This document shows positions 1 through 11,650 of a DNA stretch of 64,000 bases, piece after piece. Position 1 is the stretch's first letter; the number at the start of each line of letters is the position of its first letter. Under the pieces are notes generated by a model that did no database searches, was not told the DNA's origin, and saw only the letters and a list, made by a program, of their open reading frames with translations. Both the position numbers and the translations under genes were made by a program. Source of the DNA: Solen grandis. Its lineage: Eukaryota; Mollusca; Bivalvia; Adapedonta; Solenidae. The DNA lies in assembly GCA_021229015.1 (NCBI GenBank), contig CM037777.1, forward strand, positions 29,639,496 to 29,703,495. Direction: 5' to 3'.

Positions 1-123
1 CAGTATTAACTTCAAGTTCCCATTTATTGCAATATTGGTGTAAACTATCTAAACTTTTCTGTAAATCTTCAACTGACTGCCCTATAATAACCATGTCGTC
101 TGCAGAACATAGTAACATTACAT
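1..123 (-). pseudogene. LINE reverse transcriptase fragment
   Basis: Read on the minus strand, this edge of the window translates without a stop into a reverse transcriptase palm fragment. The catalytic ADD box appears as SADDMVIIG, followed by the helix VEDLQKSLDSL and the WELEVN motif that follows it in non-LTR retrotransposon RTs. Only about 40 residues are present and the element runs off the left edge. The methionine frame on the opposite strand is an antisense shadow. The clade cannot be decided from so short a piece. The match to an RT palm is clear by motif. Confidence 0.75.
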
Positions 124-150
124 TAATCATCAGTAGAAAGACCACACTCA

Positions 151-391
151 TTAAGCGAGGCTTACCTTTGAGGGAAAGACGATGGTTGAACAGAATTCCA
201 TCTTACACAAATGTCCCTAAGGGCTCACACGCCCACCAATTTCCACCCTGTTTTAACGACCACTCCAAAATATTGATTCTCTAAAAATATGACCACTCTG
301 GCCACTGGATGCTGCGTCCTAATCTGTGTGAGCCCTTTAGGGAGTTTTGTGATAGATGAAATTATGATCAACCATAGTAAGCCTCGCTTAA
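151..391. mobile_element. Small MITE with TTAA flanks
   Basis: A 233-bp segment (155-387) has perfect terminal inverted repeats GCGAGGCTTAC / GTAAGCCTCGC and is flanked on both sides by TTAA (151-154 and 388-391). TTAA duplication is typical of piggyBac-type and Kolobok-type elements, but the terminal bases are not the classical piggyBac CCC. There is no coding capacity. A partial relative lies at about 19742-19862. The superfamily is an inference. Confidence 0.6.
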
Positions 392-392
392 T

Positions 393-1728
393 CATTCAAT
401 TAAATCTATTATAAAGTTGGAAACGTTAACAAAATGTTTTTAAATGCGAAAATTATGGGAGGCATTGTGAAAAACTATATAACAAAAGGGATTCATTTCA
501 CATACTAAAAAATCTAATCTATCTAATCTACCAACTTCCATTTAATATTATGCACTTGCAGATTTTTTCCGCGTAAGCTGTATAAAATGGATTTTGGCCT
601 ATTTCTTGAACATAAAATCTTGAGTTCGGAACAGTACTTGTTTCATTGGTTTGCATAAATTATTTTAGGATATTCCATCGTAAAATGTGAATTCATGGTT
701 GTATATCTTTCTGCATGATTGTCAGTTGGCAAATAACAATTAAATCTAACTATTTATACCTAAACACCATCCAGTTGAAAAATACAAACATAACTATAAA
801 TGTGTCAGGACACAGATTCCCCCACCGTAGCATTTTCCAAAACAATGACAATGGCCAACACCCAGGTGCACAAGTCATATCCTGGGTAATATATCCATGA
901 AGTTTAAAGTCTGTGGCACAAACACATTCAGAGTTACCTGTGTCGCACATACAGTTTTGGGATGGACGGACAAAGGCAAATCTATATGCTTCACGTTTTG
1001 TTGGGGGGGGGGGGGGGGGGGGGGGGTTCAAATCTGTATCAAGTCTGTAGTACAAATACTTTCAGAGTTATATACGTCACAAACATGAAAATGTATATTT
1101 TTTCAAAAACAAAGGCCCATAAGTCTGTCAAATTCAACGGAGGTTCGATGAAAATACCCAGGTGCGTAAGTTCAGGTCCTGATTAATATATCCATCCCCC
1201 TATTCTTTTTTGGGGGCATAAAAACTAAGCAGTTTAAAAAATAAACAGTTGTAAGTCTTCAGCAAACACGTCCCTCTAAGTCGCAAAACTCACAATGTAT
1301 AGCTAACATAAGCCAGATATAGTGAAATGAGTTAAGGCTTTTATATTATAATCATTTTGCTTAATTGGAGCTGGAATAATTGTTTAAATTTTTTATATGA
1401 TATTTTATTCAGTTTTGTTATTTTAGTTTTGTCTACAAGGTGGTAATTATTAATTATTTATATTTTCTTGAATTTCCTCCCTTCAATTTATTCATATCCC
1501 AGTGGAAATATATAATTTCCACATACAATATATAATTTTGTGCGTCTGTTCAAGACCAAAGGGGATTCCGCTTATACATGCATTCAAAACACTTCCTTTC
1601 ATTCTCACACTATCTGCAGAGATGTAAGATTTGAGGTGGCGAACCTACCGGCCGGGTAGCAGTTGAAGAAATAGGTATTTTGGGTAAAGGTTACTACTGC
1701 ACCAAGAAAGCTTTGCGCTATCTGGTGT
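393..1728. other. Gene-free AT-rich stretch with degraded repeats
   Basis: No coding region is supported. Two related segments (about 905-1000 and 1040-1140) share a motif resembling TTCAGAGTTA followed by a cytosolic-repeat-like tail. The motif GGACGGACAAAGGCAAATC (964-982) belongs to the dispersed family also seen at 5340-6130 and 58438-58880. A run of about 23 G (1004-1026) separates the two segments. Confidence 0.5.
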
Positions 1729-2284
1729 GGTGTAATTAGGGCTGCAACGATTCACCAACAATTCAATTCGATTATTTTGTCCCATCAATTATTTTCGATT
1801 TTTGCCTTTAAGGGTTAAACATAATAATCAACAAAAATATTAAAAACATAGCATTTATTTCAGTAACAAGTCAGTAAAAAAGATACAATGTTTCACAACA
1901 TCCTTACATATTGATTAGCACTAATTTACTGATAAATGACTAGATTTGAGATGAATATCAATGGACACAGAAGCATGTAAAGATCTTAATGAGCCCAAAG
2001 TAAATGGTTTTGTTTATTCTCTTTGCCTATTTATCTTATAAATACTAATGGAATAAGTAAATGTTTACAATAAAGGACAAAATATTGACATATCTTATCA
2101 AACAATACATTAACTGTATGAAGGGAATCAACTGTTTGATTAAAACATAACAAAAATGGAAGTATCAAAGATATCAAGTGTCGTAACTGTCTTTTAAAAA
2201 TCATAATTTGAAAATAATCCTAAAATGTGAAAAACCTCTTCTTCTTAAGCAAACAAAGAAAACCTTATTAGACAGTTTAATAAG

Positions 2285-3575
2285 CTTATCATTGTCATTC
2301 TGCATACACAGGGAGTCCAAGTTTAACTTTCATTGTCATTCTGCATACACAGGGAGTCCAATTTAACTATCATTGTCATTCTGTATTACACGGGAGTCCC
2401 AAAATTAACTTATCATTGTCATTCTGCTTTCACAGGGTCCAAGTTAACTTATCATTGTCATTTGCATTACACAGGGAGTCCAAATTAACTTATCATTGTC
2501 ATCTGCATTTCACAGGAGTTCCAAATTTAACTCCTTGTGTCATTCTGCATTTACAGGAGTCCAAATTTAACTTACATTGTCATCTGTATTACACAGGGAG
2601 TCAATTTAACTTTCATTGTCATTCTGTTTTACACAGGGCTCCAAATTTAATTATCATTGTCATTCTGCAATTCACAGGAGTCCAAATTTAACTTATCATT
2701 GTCATTCTGCATTACACAGGGAGTCCAAATTACTTTCATTGTCATTCTGCATTCAAGGAAAATTTAACTTATACATTGTCATTTTTGCATTTCACAGGAG
2801 TCCAAATTTACTTACATTGTCATTCTGCTTTCACAGGGAGTCCAAATTTAACTTATCATTGTCATTCTGTATTACACAGGGAGTCCAAATTTAACTTATC
2901 ATTGTCATTCTGCATTTCACAGGGAGTCCAAATTTAACTTATCATTGTCATTCTGCATTACACAGGGAGTCCAAATTTAACTTATCATTGTCATTCTGTA
3001 TTACACAGGGAGTCCAAATTTAACTTATCATTGTCATTCTGTATTACACAGGGAGTCCAAATTTAACTTATCATTGTCATTCTGTATTACACAGAGAGTC
3101 CAAATTTAACTTATCATTGTCATTCTGCATTACACAGGGAGTCCAAATTTAACTTATCATTGTCATTCTGTATTACACAGAGAGTCCAAATTTAACTTAT
3201 CATTGTCATTCTGCATTACACAGGGAGTCCAAATTTAACTTATCATTGTCATTCTGCATTACACAGGGAGTCCAAATTTAACTTATCATTGTCATTCTGT
3301 ATTACACAGGGAGTCCAAATTTAACTTATCATTGTCATTCTGCATTTCACAGGGAGTCCAAATTTAACTTATCATTGTCATTCTGCATTACACAGGGAGT
3401 CCAAATTTAACTTATCATTGTCATTCTGCATTTCACAGGGAGTCCAAATTTAACTTATCATTGTCATTCTGCATTTCACAGGGAGTCCAAATTTAACTTA
3501 TCATTGTCATTCTGCATTTCACAGGGAGTCCAAATTTAACTTATCATTGTCATTCTGATTCACAGGGAGTCCAAT
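2285..3575. repeat. 43-bp minisatellite, about 30 copies
   Basis: Tandem units of 43 bp contain CATTCTG, a T/C-rich spacer, CACAGGGAGTCC and AAATTTAACTTATC. The left third (2285-2860) is degenerate with small indels. From about 2860 to 3560 the copies are nearly identical, with only C/T and A/T variants (TGCATT, TGTATT, TGCATTTC). The array lies between the left hAT end and the 3' end of the transposase remnant. Short open frames across it are artefacts of the repeat. Confidence 0.95.
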
Positions 3576-4819
3576 TTATAATTAAGGTCATCAAGTATTT
3601 CAATGTTGTTTTCTTTTCAAGAACACAAGCATGTCTACTTGGTCAGAGGACAGAGAGGATCTCTGAGCAGTGACTATGTCCCCTGATGTTGAAAATACCC
3701 TCTCACTTGCAACACTTGTTGCTGGTACACAAAGTAGTTTCCTTGTATACGAAGCACGCAAAGGGAAAATATCTTGTTTTGTCCTCCACCAATCTAGTGT
3801 ATTTGAGTCTAGAGGAACAGAAACATCAGCCCGATATGCACTGATTTCAAATCGAACTTTGTCATCCATTTGCTTTGGTGGTTCTACAATTGTCACAAAC
3901 ACATCTCCGAGCAATCCTTGAAGCGAATCATCAGCAGCAGATGCTTCCTTTTTAATCTTTCTTGGATGTTCTTTTTCTGTGGTGGGAGAATTCACTTCTA
4001 TCATACTACTGGTGGATGTTTGTACCTCATTAGTCGACACTGTTTTTATGTCAACTCTGGCCTCCTACATAAAATATATTAGTGAGCCAAAACTCAAAAA
4101 CTGTAAAATGTTTGTGCATTTGATTAACTATGTATTGCTTAGAATACCCCTTCTAGCCTACCGCATTAAGAAAAGTTAATCTATAATAAATGTTTAATTT
4201 CTGTATTTTTCATGTTTTAAGTTACTTTTTAAATGATAAGAAATAAAATATGGCTTTTTAAGTATGTTCATTTATAGCTTCAGATTTAATCCTAATATGT
4301 TGACAAATGCTTAAAATTGGAAAACAACAAACGGTTAACATTTTTTTTTGTATGGTGTAAATTATTAACAACACTAGAACTTTTACAAAAAATGTTACTA
4401 AAATGCATTATATATGTATGTTATATGCTGTATACACTGGGCAGTGGTGTGAAACACTCGACTCCGACAAATCTCATCTATGCATAACATCGTCTTCAAG
4501 CGAGGATCCAATGAGGATGCTTGAAGCAGGAAGTCTGAGACACCATTGTGTTTGTATCTGAAAAAGGAGGAGCTATTTCATATATATTGTTATACATTGT
4601 TTTACTGTTTTATAATTATAATTTGTTAAAAGCTCTGACATGTTGTTTTATTATTTACAGCATTTTAAAGAAAAATACTTTACTGTTGATTTTTTGAAGG
4701 GTAGTTTTCAAATATCAGATTTTTCATTGTTCAAACTTGAAATGCTTTGTTAATTTAGAAAAACAAGTAACTAGAAATGTGTCCATAGAACACGAATGCC
4801 CCGTACAAATCTGAAATAT

Positions 4820-5129
4820 GTTTGTTTGCTGTTGCGTTTAACGTCCCACCGACAGTATTTCAGTCATTTGGAGACTATGTGTAGTTGAGACAGATATAGT
4901 GCTGCCTCACTGTAATATCACACCATAGACATGTGGCATGATACCACACCCAGTCACATTATCCTGACTCCGGGCAAACCAGTCCTTGAACCACCCTTAT
5001 ACTGAGCGCCAAGCAAGGGAGCTATACCAGTACCATTTTATCGACTTTGGTATGTCACGGCCGGGGATCGAACCCACGACCTCCCGCTCAAGAGGCAGAC
5101 GCTCTAACCACTCAGCCACCGGAGACGGT
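4820..5129 (-). mobile_element. tRNA-derived SINE, family B, full length
   Basis: On the minus strand the element opens with a tRNA-like head: box A GTGGCTGAGTGGTTAGAGC and box B GGGTTCGATCCCC. A body follows (TAGCTCCCTTGCTTGGCGC), then the tail GACTGAAATACTGTCG and GTTAAACGCAACA. Flanks AATCTGAAATAT (4808-4819) and AATCTGAAACAT (5130-5141) form a 12-bp target duplication with one mismatch. It is inserted in the hAT element. Truncated relatives occur at 19096-19305 and 58884-59165. Confidence 0.9.
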
Positions 5130-5339
5130 AATCTGAAACATAGCCAGGCGAATATGATCGAAGGAAGTAAGTAACAGAAATGTACAAGGGAAAACAACAA
5201 AGGGCCATTCAATGCTTTTAGTCAAATTAAAAATATACAATATTAACATTTTTGGCCTGCTATAGTCAATTAAACATCGGTTAGTTGGTTTTGTTCTCGG
5301 CCTTTTCATATCTGCAGTAACTACACCAATATTTTCTCT

Positions 5340-6130
5340 AGCACTTTTTCAGTATGCATGCTACATAAATATCAACTTTGAAGTCAATCCCTGTATTGCT
5401 AAATCCAAGTTATGCTCTGGACTAACTTTCATAACAAAGGACAATAACTCTAAAATACTTGACTGAGAGTTATGAACTTGGTCACTGCACTTCTCCTGAA
5501 TGCATTAAGTATCAACTTTGAATTCATCCCAGTATTAGTATTCATGTTATGCTCCAGGCAAACTTTCCGGGACGATGTACAGACTGACGGATGGCCAAAG
5601 GCAAATCTATATGCCTCCACCCTAAAAATAAGTGGTGGAGGCATAAAAATATCTACATTTGAAGTTTCATGTTGATACCTCTTATAGGTTTTGAGTTATG
5701 CTCCGGACAAAATTTAAGTATGAAAAATACCAAAGGGCAATAACTCCTAAATCATGCAAAATAGAGTTATAGTTCTTGTGCACTGCACTTCTCTTAATTA
5801 AGCTCTATGTAGCTATGAAGTTTCATATTGAAGCCTCCTATATGTTTTGAGTTATGCTCCGGACTAATTTTAAGTATAAAAAACAAACAAAGGGCAATTA
5901 ATCCTAAACCATGCATTATAGAGTTATGGTTCTTGTGCACTGCACTTCTCTTTATTAAGCTCTATGTAGTTATGAAGTTTCATGTTGATACCTCTTATAG
6001 GTTTTGAGTTATGCTCCGGACAAACTTTCGGGACGGATGGGAGTAATTACGTACACACGTACGTACGTATGGACGGACGGACAAAGGCAAATCTATATGT
6101 CCCCCACCATAAGTGGTGGGGGCATAAAAA
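5340..6130. repeat. Dispersed repeat block (GTTATGCTCCGGAC family)
   Basis: Three or more imperfect copies of a ~210-bp unit occur. Each contains a GAGTTATGCTCCGGAC-like motif, a CAATAACTC motif and GAAGTTTCATGTTGATACC. The block ends in GGACGGACAAAGGCAAATC followed by the short hairpin CCCCCACCATAAGTGGTGGGGG (20-base arms and loop around 6100-6122). The same family occurs inverted at 58438-58880 in the SHPK intron and as scraps near 964 and 61665. It is probably a non-autonomous element. No coding capacity is seen. Confidence 0.75.
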
Positions 6131-7628
6131 CAAGAATGTATGCATTGAGTTAGATTATATTTATATACAAACCTTGGCTCAAGATCAGATCAGGTTGTCA
6201 TTTTGACATCTGTGATGAACTTGCTGTCATTTGGTTTTACATTTAGTAGATCCATTTAAGTCTCCTTCAGTGGGTGGAAAAGAGAAAAGATATTGCTGAC
6301 TGCACATGATACTGGTCACCTTATTTAAGGGCTGTAGAATAGCCATTAGGTCTTCAGCACAAGATATATCATCATCTGATACCGTAACTCTTTGACATTC
6401 TTCTTTATTTCTATTATTGCTGCAAAGACAGCTGCTTGTTGCTCGAGATATCGCTGCAGCATGTCATAAGTGGAGTTCCACCGAGTAGGAACGTCAATAA
6501 TCAATATATGTTCTGGAAGTTGCAGCCTTGTTTGAGCTAATTTGAAAGCACTGGTTGCAGACGTACTTTTATGAAAAAAAATGACACAACACTGTCTAAC
6601 TCGTCCCAGCATTCTATCAACAGTTGCTAGCTTTAAACCCTTCTGCGTGCCTAAGTTAATAGTGTGGGCGAAGTAGCCAATATGAGCGCTAATTCTCGCA
6701 TCTTTTACAGCGTTCACAATGTTTGCCGCGTTATCTGTACATATTGCCGGTCCTGTACCATTTCTATCTAAGTTCCATCTGTTTACTTATTCCTGCAGAG
6801 CTGAGGCCAAATTTTCTGAGGCATGGACTAATAAGAAACTTCTAATCTCTAAAGTGTAGATTTCAGCTTCCCAGTCGGAATTGATAAAATGTGCTGTCAC
6901 CGCAATTTAGTTTTCTGTGGCTCTTGACGTCCAAGTATCGGTATTACATCAAAATGTTCAGCTGTTTCTAGCCTTTTTTGTGATTCTAGATGTCACGACT
7001 TTCAGACGATTAGGCATAGCTGTTTCACTCAAATAGGTTCTGCTAGGTAAGATGTATCTCGGTTCCAGAGTTTTTATCTTATTCTGGAATCCCACATTCT
7101 GCATGGTGGCATATGGTCTCATGCCTGCAGCCATGAATCCTTCAATATATTTGGAAATAAAATATAAGTCGAGCATTGCTATGGTTAAAACTAATCCAAA
7201 TACTAAGTTTATTTGAGGTTTTCATTTTTTTTGTCCAGTATATTTTCTGTAAAAAATAAAGCAATCAATCCTATTTAAAATATAACATGCAGATACATGT
7301 TACAAGGTGAATAACAGGGGCTAATAGACTAGCAGTTTAATTGTTCTACAGATTAAGGACTAGGTAACCACTGATAGTAAATACTGATAGTAGTCTACAA
7401 TGTGTTTGAAATGTGTACATTCTCATATCAAAATTAATTTAATAAATATATTTTATCTATGAATGAATCTAGCATTTTATCAGATTTAGACTTACTTGTA
7501 CAAAGAAATACTCATGAAAAAAAGAAAAGAAACATGTGGTAAAACTTTGTAGAATTCATGTGTCTGTGAATTTGTAAGAAATAATAAAGAGTAAAAAATG
7601 TCTCTTATTTACATTTTATTTTAGAAAT

Positions 7629-7879
7629 GACTTGATTATTTGAGTTTACCGTCGCTTCGACAGTATTTCAGTCATATATCGACGTCCAGCTAATTTCAGG
7701 TGGAGGAAGACCCCGACTGTACGGATGCATCCGGGTAGAACCACCGACCTACCGCAAGCCAGCTGGAAGGCTTTCTCACATGAAAATCCGAATGGCCCTG
7801 CCGGGATTCGAACCTACGCGGCGAGAGGCTGAGTGAGTGTTAAAGTCAGCGACTTTACCCTCTCGGCCACGGAGGCCCC
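7629..7879 (-). mobile_element. tRNA-derived SINE, family A, full length
   Basis: On the minus strand the head reads GGGGCCTCCGTGGCCGAGAG with box B GGTTCGAATCCC. It is followed by the body CCAGCTGGCTTGCGGTAGG and the tail GACTGAAATACTGTCG with GCGACGGTAAAC. A perfect 11-bp target duplication ATTTTAGAAAT flanks it (7618-7628 and 7880-7890). It is inserted in the hAT element between the transposase N-terminus and the BED finger. Other copies lie at 18412, 20172 and 41561. Confidence 0.92.
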
Positions 7880-8872
7880 ATTTTAGAAATAAAAAGTCGA
7901 AAAATTGTCTTTAATTTTAAAAAAAGCAAACTAACCCGCACTTGACTTTGTTATAGCTTCAGATCTGTCATTTGAGACTTTATTTTTGATGTCATAAAAC
8001 CGCATCTGTCCCGGCTCCTTCACTGTTTCGGTGTTTTTGAGTTTGATGAAATCGTATCGGCGAGGACGTCCATATTATGGTGACGCTTCAAATGTTTGAG
8101 CAAATTTGTAGTGGCCCCCGATTTAGGGTAATTTATGTCAGTGAAACAGATGTTACAAGTGGCCTTTTCATAGTTTATTTTATTTTTAAATCCGAAATAC
8201 TTCCATACTTTGGAATTTGTCTTTCTTGGAGGACTAATAATGTTGTTGAAAACTGTCGGCCGGGTCAGCCATCTTTGAACAACTAACGCGTTTAGCTAAA
8301 CCGGCGTTTTCATTGGATAATCTGTGATAAATCTAACCAATCAAAATGCGCGTTTTATCGACGATTGTATATCCAGATGTCCTCGGAATTTTCTTATTCA
8401 GACTTGACGGATGATCGGCCTTGCATAATTGCAGGGGCCGAAAACCTGTATCCGACACTACGGGAATCGAAAATCCATTGAGACCAACGTGACTGAATAT
8501 TGATGAAAAGAAATCGAATCGTTGCAGCCTCGGGTGTAAATTGGTAGGAATAGGGTTTAAAGAGATTTTTTGAAGCTCAGAGATGAAAATATAAAAAAGA
8601 TAGGGCTGACTTGATGAATTTCGTTTCGGCTATGGGATAATGTTGTGTTCAGTATTGAGTTAAACTCAGTTTGTTTTTTATCTTTGATTTTCAAATTTGT
8701 TCGAGACAATCAATCATTGATGTTTGTGAAGTTGGCAGTCCAGCAGCCTGGCAGCCTGAAGTTAGCAGCCTTGAAACGTGAAGTAAGCCGCCTAGCAGCC
8801 TGACAGCAAGAAATTAGCAGTCCAGCATCGCTAACTTTGAAATGCAATTAAATTAATGAAAACTTAGACAAA

Positions 8873-10618
8873 GTTAAGATTATCAAGGTATATCTGTCAA
8901 AGATACAGCCTTCAAATTAACACAACTAGCTGACGATACAACTTTTTTTTAAAAAGACTCTCGTGAAATACCAACGGTTCTGTCAATTATTTACGATTTT
9001 GGTAGACATTCAGGTCTGGAATGAAGCATTTCAAAAACACAGGAATTGTTGAAAAGGAAAATAAAAATCAGAAAAAAAATAGAAAATAATCATAACATTA
9101 AACTATTTACAGAAACAATAAAATCACTAGGGGTATACTTCGAAAATAATTGTGTACAATGTCAACCATCAACTGGAACGAAAAAATTGAAAAAGCAAAA
9201 AACTAATATCATGGGGAAAAAAGAAAACTACTTTGTTTGGTAAAGTTTTTGTTCTGAAATCACTCTTCTTGCCTAAGCTAACATATTTATCACAAAGTAC
9301 AGTTCCTCCAAAATCTGTTATAGGTTCAATAAATGCCATGATGTTTGATTTCTTATGGAGCGGAAAAAAAGATGAAATAAAACGACAAACCGTTATACAT
9401 GTAGGCAATAAACTCAATGGTGGCTTAGATATGCTACATTTCGAATATTTTGCAAAAACAATGATATTAAAGTGGTTTAATTTTCTCAAGCAAGATGAAA
9501 ATGCGAATTGGAAAAAAATACCTTTGATATTTTTAAACCAGTTTGGAGACAGTTTGTTAATATTCGATATGAATATTGATTCATTAAATTCTTTACATAC
9601 AAAACACATTAAAATTTCACCCTTTTTATAAATATTTACTTCAAACCTATATAGAATTAAACAAAAGACTACAAAAGACTACAAAAGAATATAATTTTTA
9701 TACGGTTAGAACTCAAATTATATGGGGAAATAAATTAATCAAGCACAGAGGTAAATGTTTATTATTTACACACTGGATAAAAAAAAAAAAAAAAAAATAC
9801 AAAAATTAAAAATAAAGAATAAATGGCTTTCAGAACTGACAATATTGTTAAACGCTATTCCAAAACATTGGTTAGATATAATAAAAAAGGAAGAATCAGT
9901 AAATACAATAATAAATACAAGATCTTCTGTGGCTCTCAATGTGCAAACATTTCTGGAAATGAGTAATAGGGGTATCTATGAAACTTATATAAAAAAAATT
10001 GTTAAACCATACGTACACAAAAATTGGGATAGACAATTTAATAAAAAAAAGTTAACTGGAAATCATGGTATTCCATTCTACATAAAGTAATTCCTGATAA
10101 CACAGTTAAACAGTTTAAGTATAAAGCTTTTCACAATCTCACTTCAACAAATCTTAATCTATTTAACTGGAAGATGAGAGATTCTCCACTTTGTATTTTT
10201 TGTAAGGAAATAGAAGATTTTGACCATTTCTTCATTTCATGCTGATATCCTAAACACTTCTGGAATACAATTAACAAAATGTTTAAAAGGTGTGGCATAA
10301 ATAAACCAATGAATACTTTGGAAAACGTTATTGTAGGCTATGTGAAAATAACTTAGTAAATACTATACTGTGTCAAATTGGATATTGCATATATCGAACT
10401 TATTTCATTAGTGAAAAAAGAAGCAAATTTAAAAACATTTTAGATTATTTACATCAAGATTTAATTGTTCTTAAATCATTCTTATAATGGAAAAAATATA
10501 AATACCGCTTTTGTGAAGTCATTTATCTCACATATAGTATAACATTGTACATCGACCCCTTTATATCTATGACGAAGATAATAAATGGGTCACCTTTGAG
10601 TGACTGAAAAAAAATTTG
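8873..10618 (+). mobile_element. L1/Tx1-like LINE insertion, 5'-truncated
   Basis: This segment interrupts the left palindrome arm. Arm sequence stops after CTTAGACAAAG (about 8872) and resumes at AAAATAATCAGGGAAAGCC (about 10619), judged by comparison with the inverted right arm, where the two parts are adjacent. The segment carries reverse transcriptase and C-terminal sequences and ends near an A-rich stretch (about 10607-10614). No clear target duplication is visible. Junctions are uncertain by several bases. Confidence 0.75.
8890..10246 (+). pseudogene. LINE ORF2 C-terminal part (RT palm to zinc knuckle)
   Basis: Translation in shifting frames gives the RT catalytic box LADDTTF (ADD codons 8929-8937) and then GRHSGL. 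A thumb-like stretch is followed by the L1/Tx1-type motif MMFDFLWSGKKDEIKRQ and NGGLDM (9233-9631). A connection region comes next (9755-10090), then a terminal knuckle CIFCKEIEDFDHFFISC ending in TGA near 10246 (Cys-x2-Cys-x7-His-x4-Cys). The endonuclease and N-terminal RT are absent. At least three frame changes are needed, including slips at A-runs (9780-9796). Intact relatives copy their own RNA by target-primed reverse transcription. This copy is dead. Confidence 0.85.
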
Positions 10619-10739
10619 AAAATAATCAGGGAAAGCCTGAATAATACATTTTGCAATAATATTAAACGATCTTTTATTAAAACAGATTAACATCTTATTG
10701 AGAAAAAAAATCAATTCTTTCAGCTGCAAAAAAAACAAC

Positions 10740-11650
10740 CTTTTGGCTACGGCAGCAAAAACTCGATCTCGCTGAAATCCATAATGGTTTTGGAACTGTC
10801 TCGGAAAACTTAATAATACACATTGATATTAATTACAGACAGATTTATAGTTTATTAAAAAAAAGTTCGGCTGCTGGCAGCGTGAAGCTAGCAGCCCAGC
10901 AGCGTCAACTCGATCTCGCTTAAATTCCAAAATAATCGTTGTGAAATCACCTCAGAAAACTGAATTATACATATTTATGTCAATTTCAGACATATTTATA
11001 ATTTATTTAAAACAGTTCGGCTGCTGGCAGCGTGAAGTTAGCATCTAGCAGCGTCAACTCGATCTCGCTTATATTGAAAAAAAAATGTGGAATCACCTCG
11101 AAAGACTGAAATATACATATTTATTTCAATTTCAGACAGCTTTATCGTTTATTTTAAAAAGTTTGGCTGCTGACTGTGTGAAGGAAGCAGCCCAGGAACG
11201 TCAACCCGATCTCGATTAAATTCCGAAAATTGTTGTGGAATCTCCCCGGAAGGCAGAATTAAACATATTTGTTTCAATTTCAAACAGCTTAGTTTATTTA
11301 AAAAAATATTGGGCTGCTGGCAACGTGAAGTTAGAGGCCCAAAGCCCAGCAGAGTCAATTCGAACTCGTTAAGATTATAAAAAAAAATGTTGTGGAATGG
11401 TCTCGGAGGACTGAAATATACATATTTATTTCACTTTCAGTCTGTTTAAAATTTATTAAAAAATGTTTTGCTGCTGGCAGCTTGACGTTAGCTGTCCAAC
11501 AGCCAAGCAGTGTCAACCTGATTTCGAATAAATTCCGAAAATTGTTGTGGAATCGCCTCGGAAGTCTGAATGAAACATATTTACATGTATTTCAATTTTA
11601 GACAGCTTTATAGTTTATTTTAAAACAGGCGGCTGCTGGCAGCGTGAAAC
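10740..11650 (+). repeat. ~150-bp satellite units, left arm
   Basis: Units begin with GCTGCTGGCAGCGTGAAG at about 10870, 11020, 11166, 11313, 11470 and 11632 (spacing 146-162 bp). Each unit has a GC-rich part that can fold on itself (CTGCTGGCAGC, CAGCAGCGTCAACTCGATCTCG). An AT-rich part follows, ending in a TTCAGACAGCTTTAT-type motif. The same units are inverted at 12900-13780. Confidence 0.9.

Larger units (their letters stand above)
3600..8263 (-). pseudogene. BED-finger hAT transposase (ZBED-like), broken
   Basis: Pieces of one transposase lie in order on the minus strand. A BED zinc finger sits at about 8235-8080, with SKVWKYFGF, CNIC and the downstream HLKRHH. An N-terminal helical region with FISKYIEGFMAAGMRP lies at 7176-6958. 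A core segment with the family motif DVPTRWNSTYDMLQRYLEQ lies at 6717-6346. The C-terminal dimerisation domain, with PATSVASERVFSTSGD and a final VFLKRKQH, lies at 4040-3600. An ATG at 8262 opens a short frame that needs a one-base shift to enter the zinc finger. Stops, frameshifts and two SINE insertions separate the pieces. An active family member would cut and paste DNA through an RNase H-fold catalytic core. This copy cannot. Confidence 0.85.
1737..8532 (-). mobile_element. hAT DNA transposon, nested and inactive
   Basis: Left end TAGGGCTGCAACGATTC (1737-1753) and right end, reverse complemented, CGAGGCTGCAACGATTC are matching terminal inverted repeats. They differ only in the first few bases. 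The flanks are GGTGTAAT (1729-1736) and GGTGTAAA (8533-8540), an 8-bp target duplication with one mismatch, as expected of hAT elements. The interior holds a broken BED/hAT transposase on the minus strand. It also holds two SINE insertions, a dispersed bivalve-type repeat block and a 43-bp minisatellite, which together account for much of the 6.8 kb length. Confidence 0.85.

Noticed and set aside
1004..1026. G-run as a quadruplex regulatory site
   Set aside because: It is a homopolymer next to repeat debris, as at 20804 and 33372. No gene is nearby to regulate.
2416..2894. Open frames of 91-92 codons in the minisatellite
   Set aside because: They arise from repetition of the 43-bp unit and vanish where indels occur.
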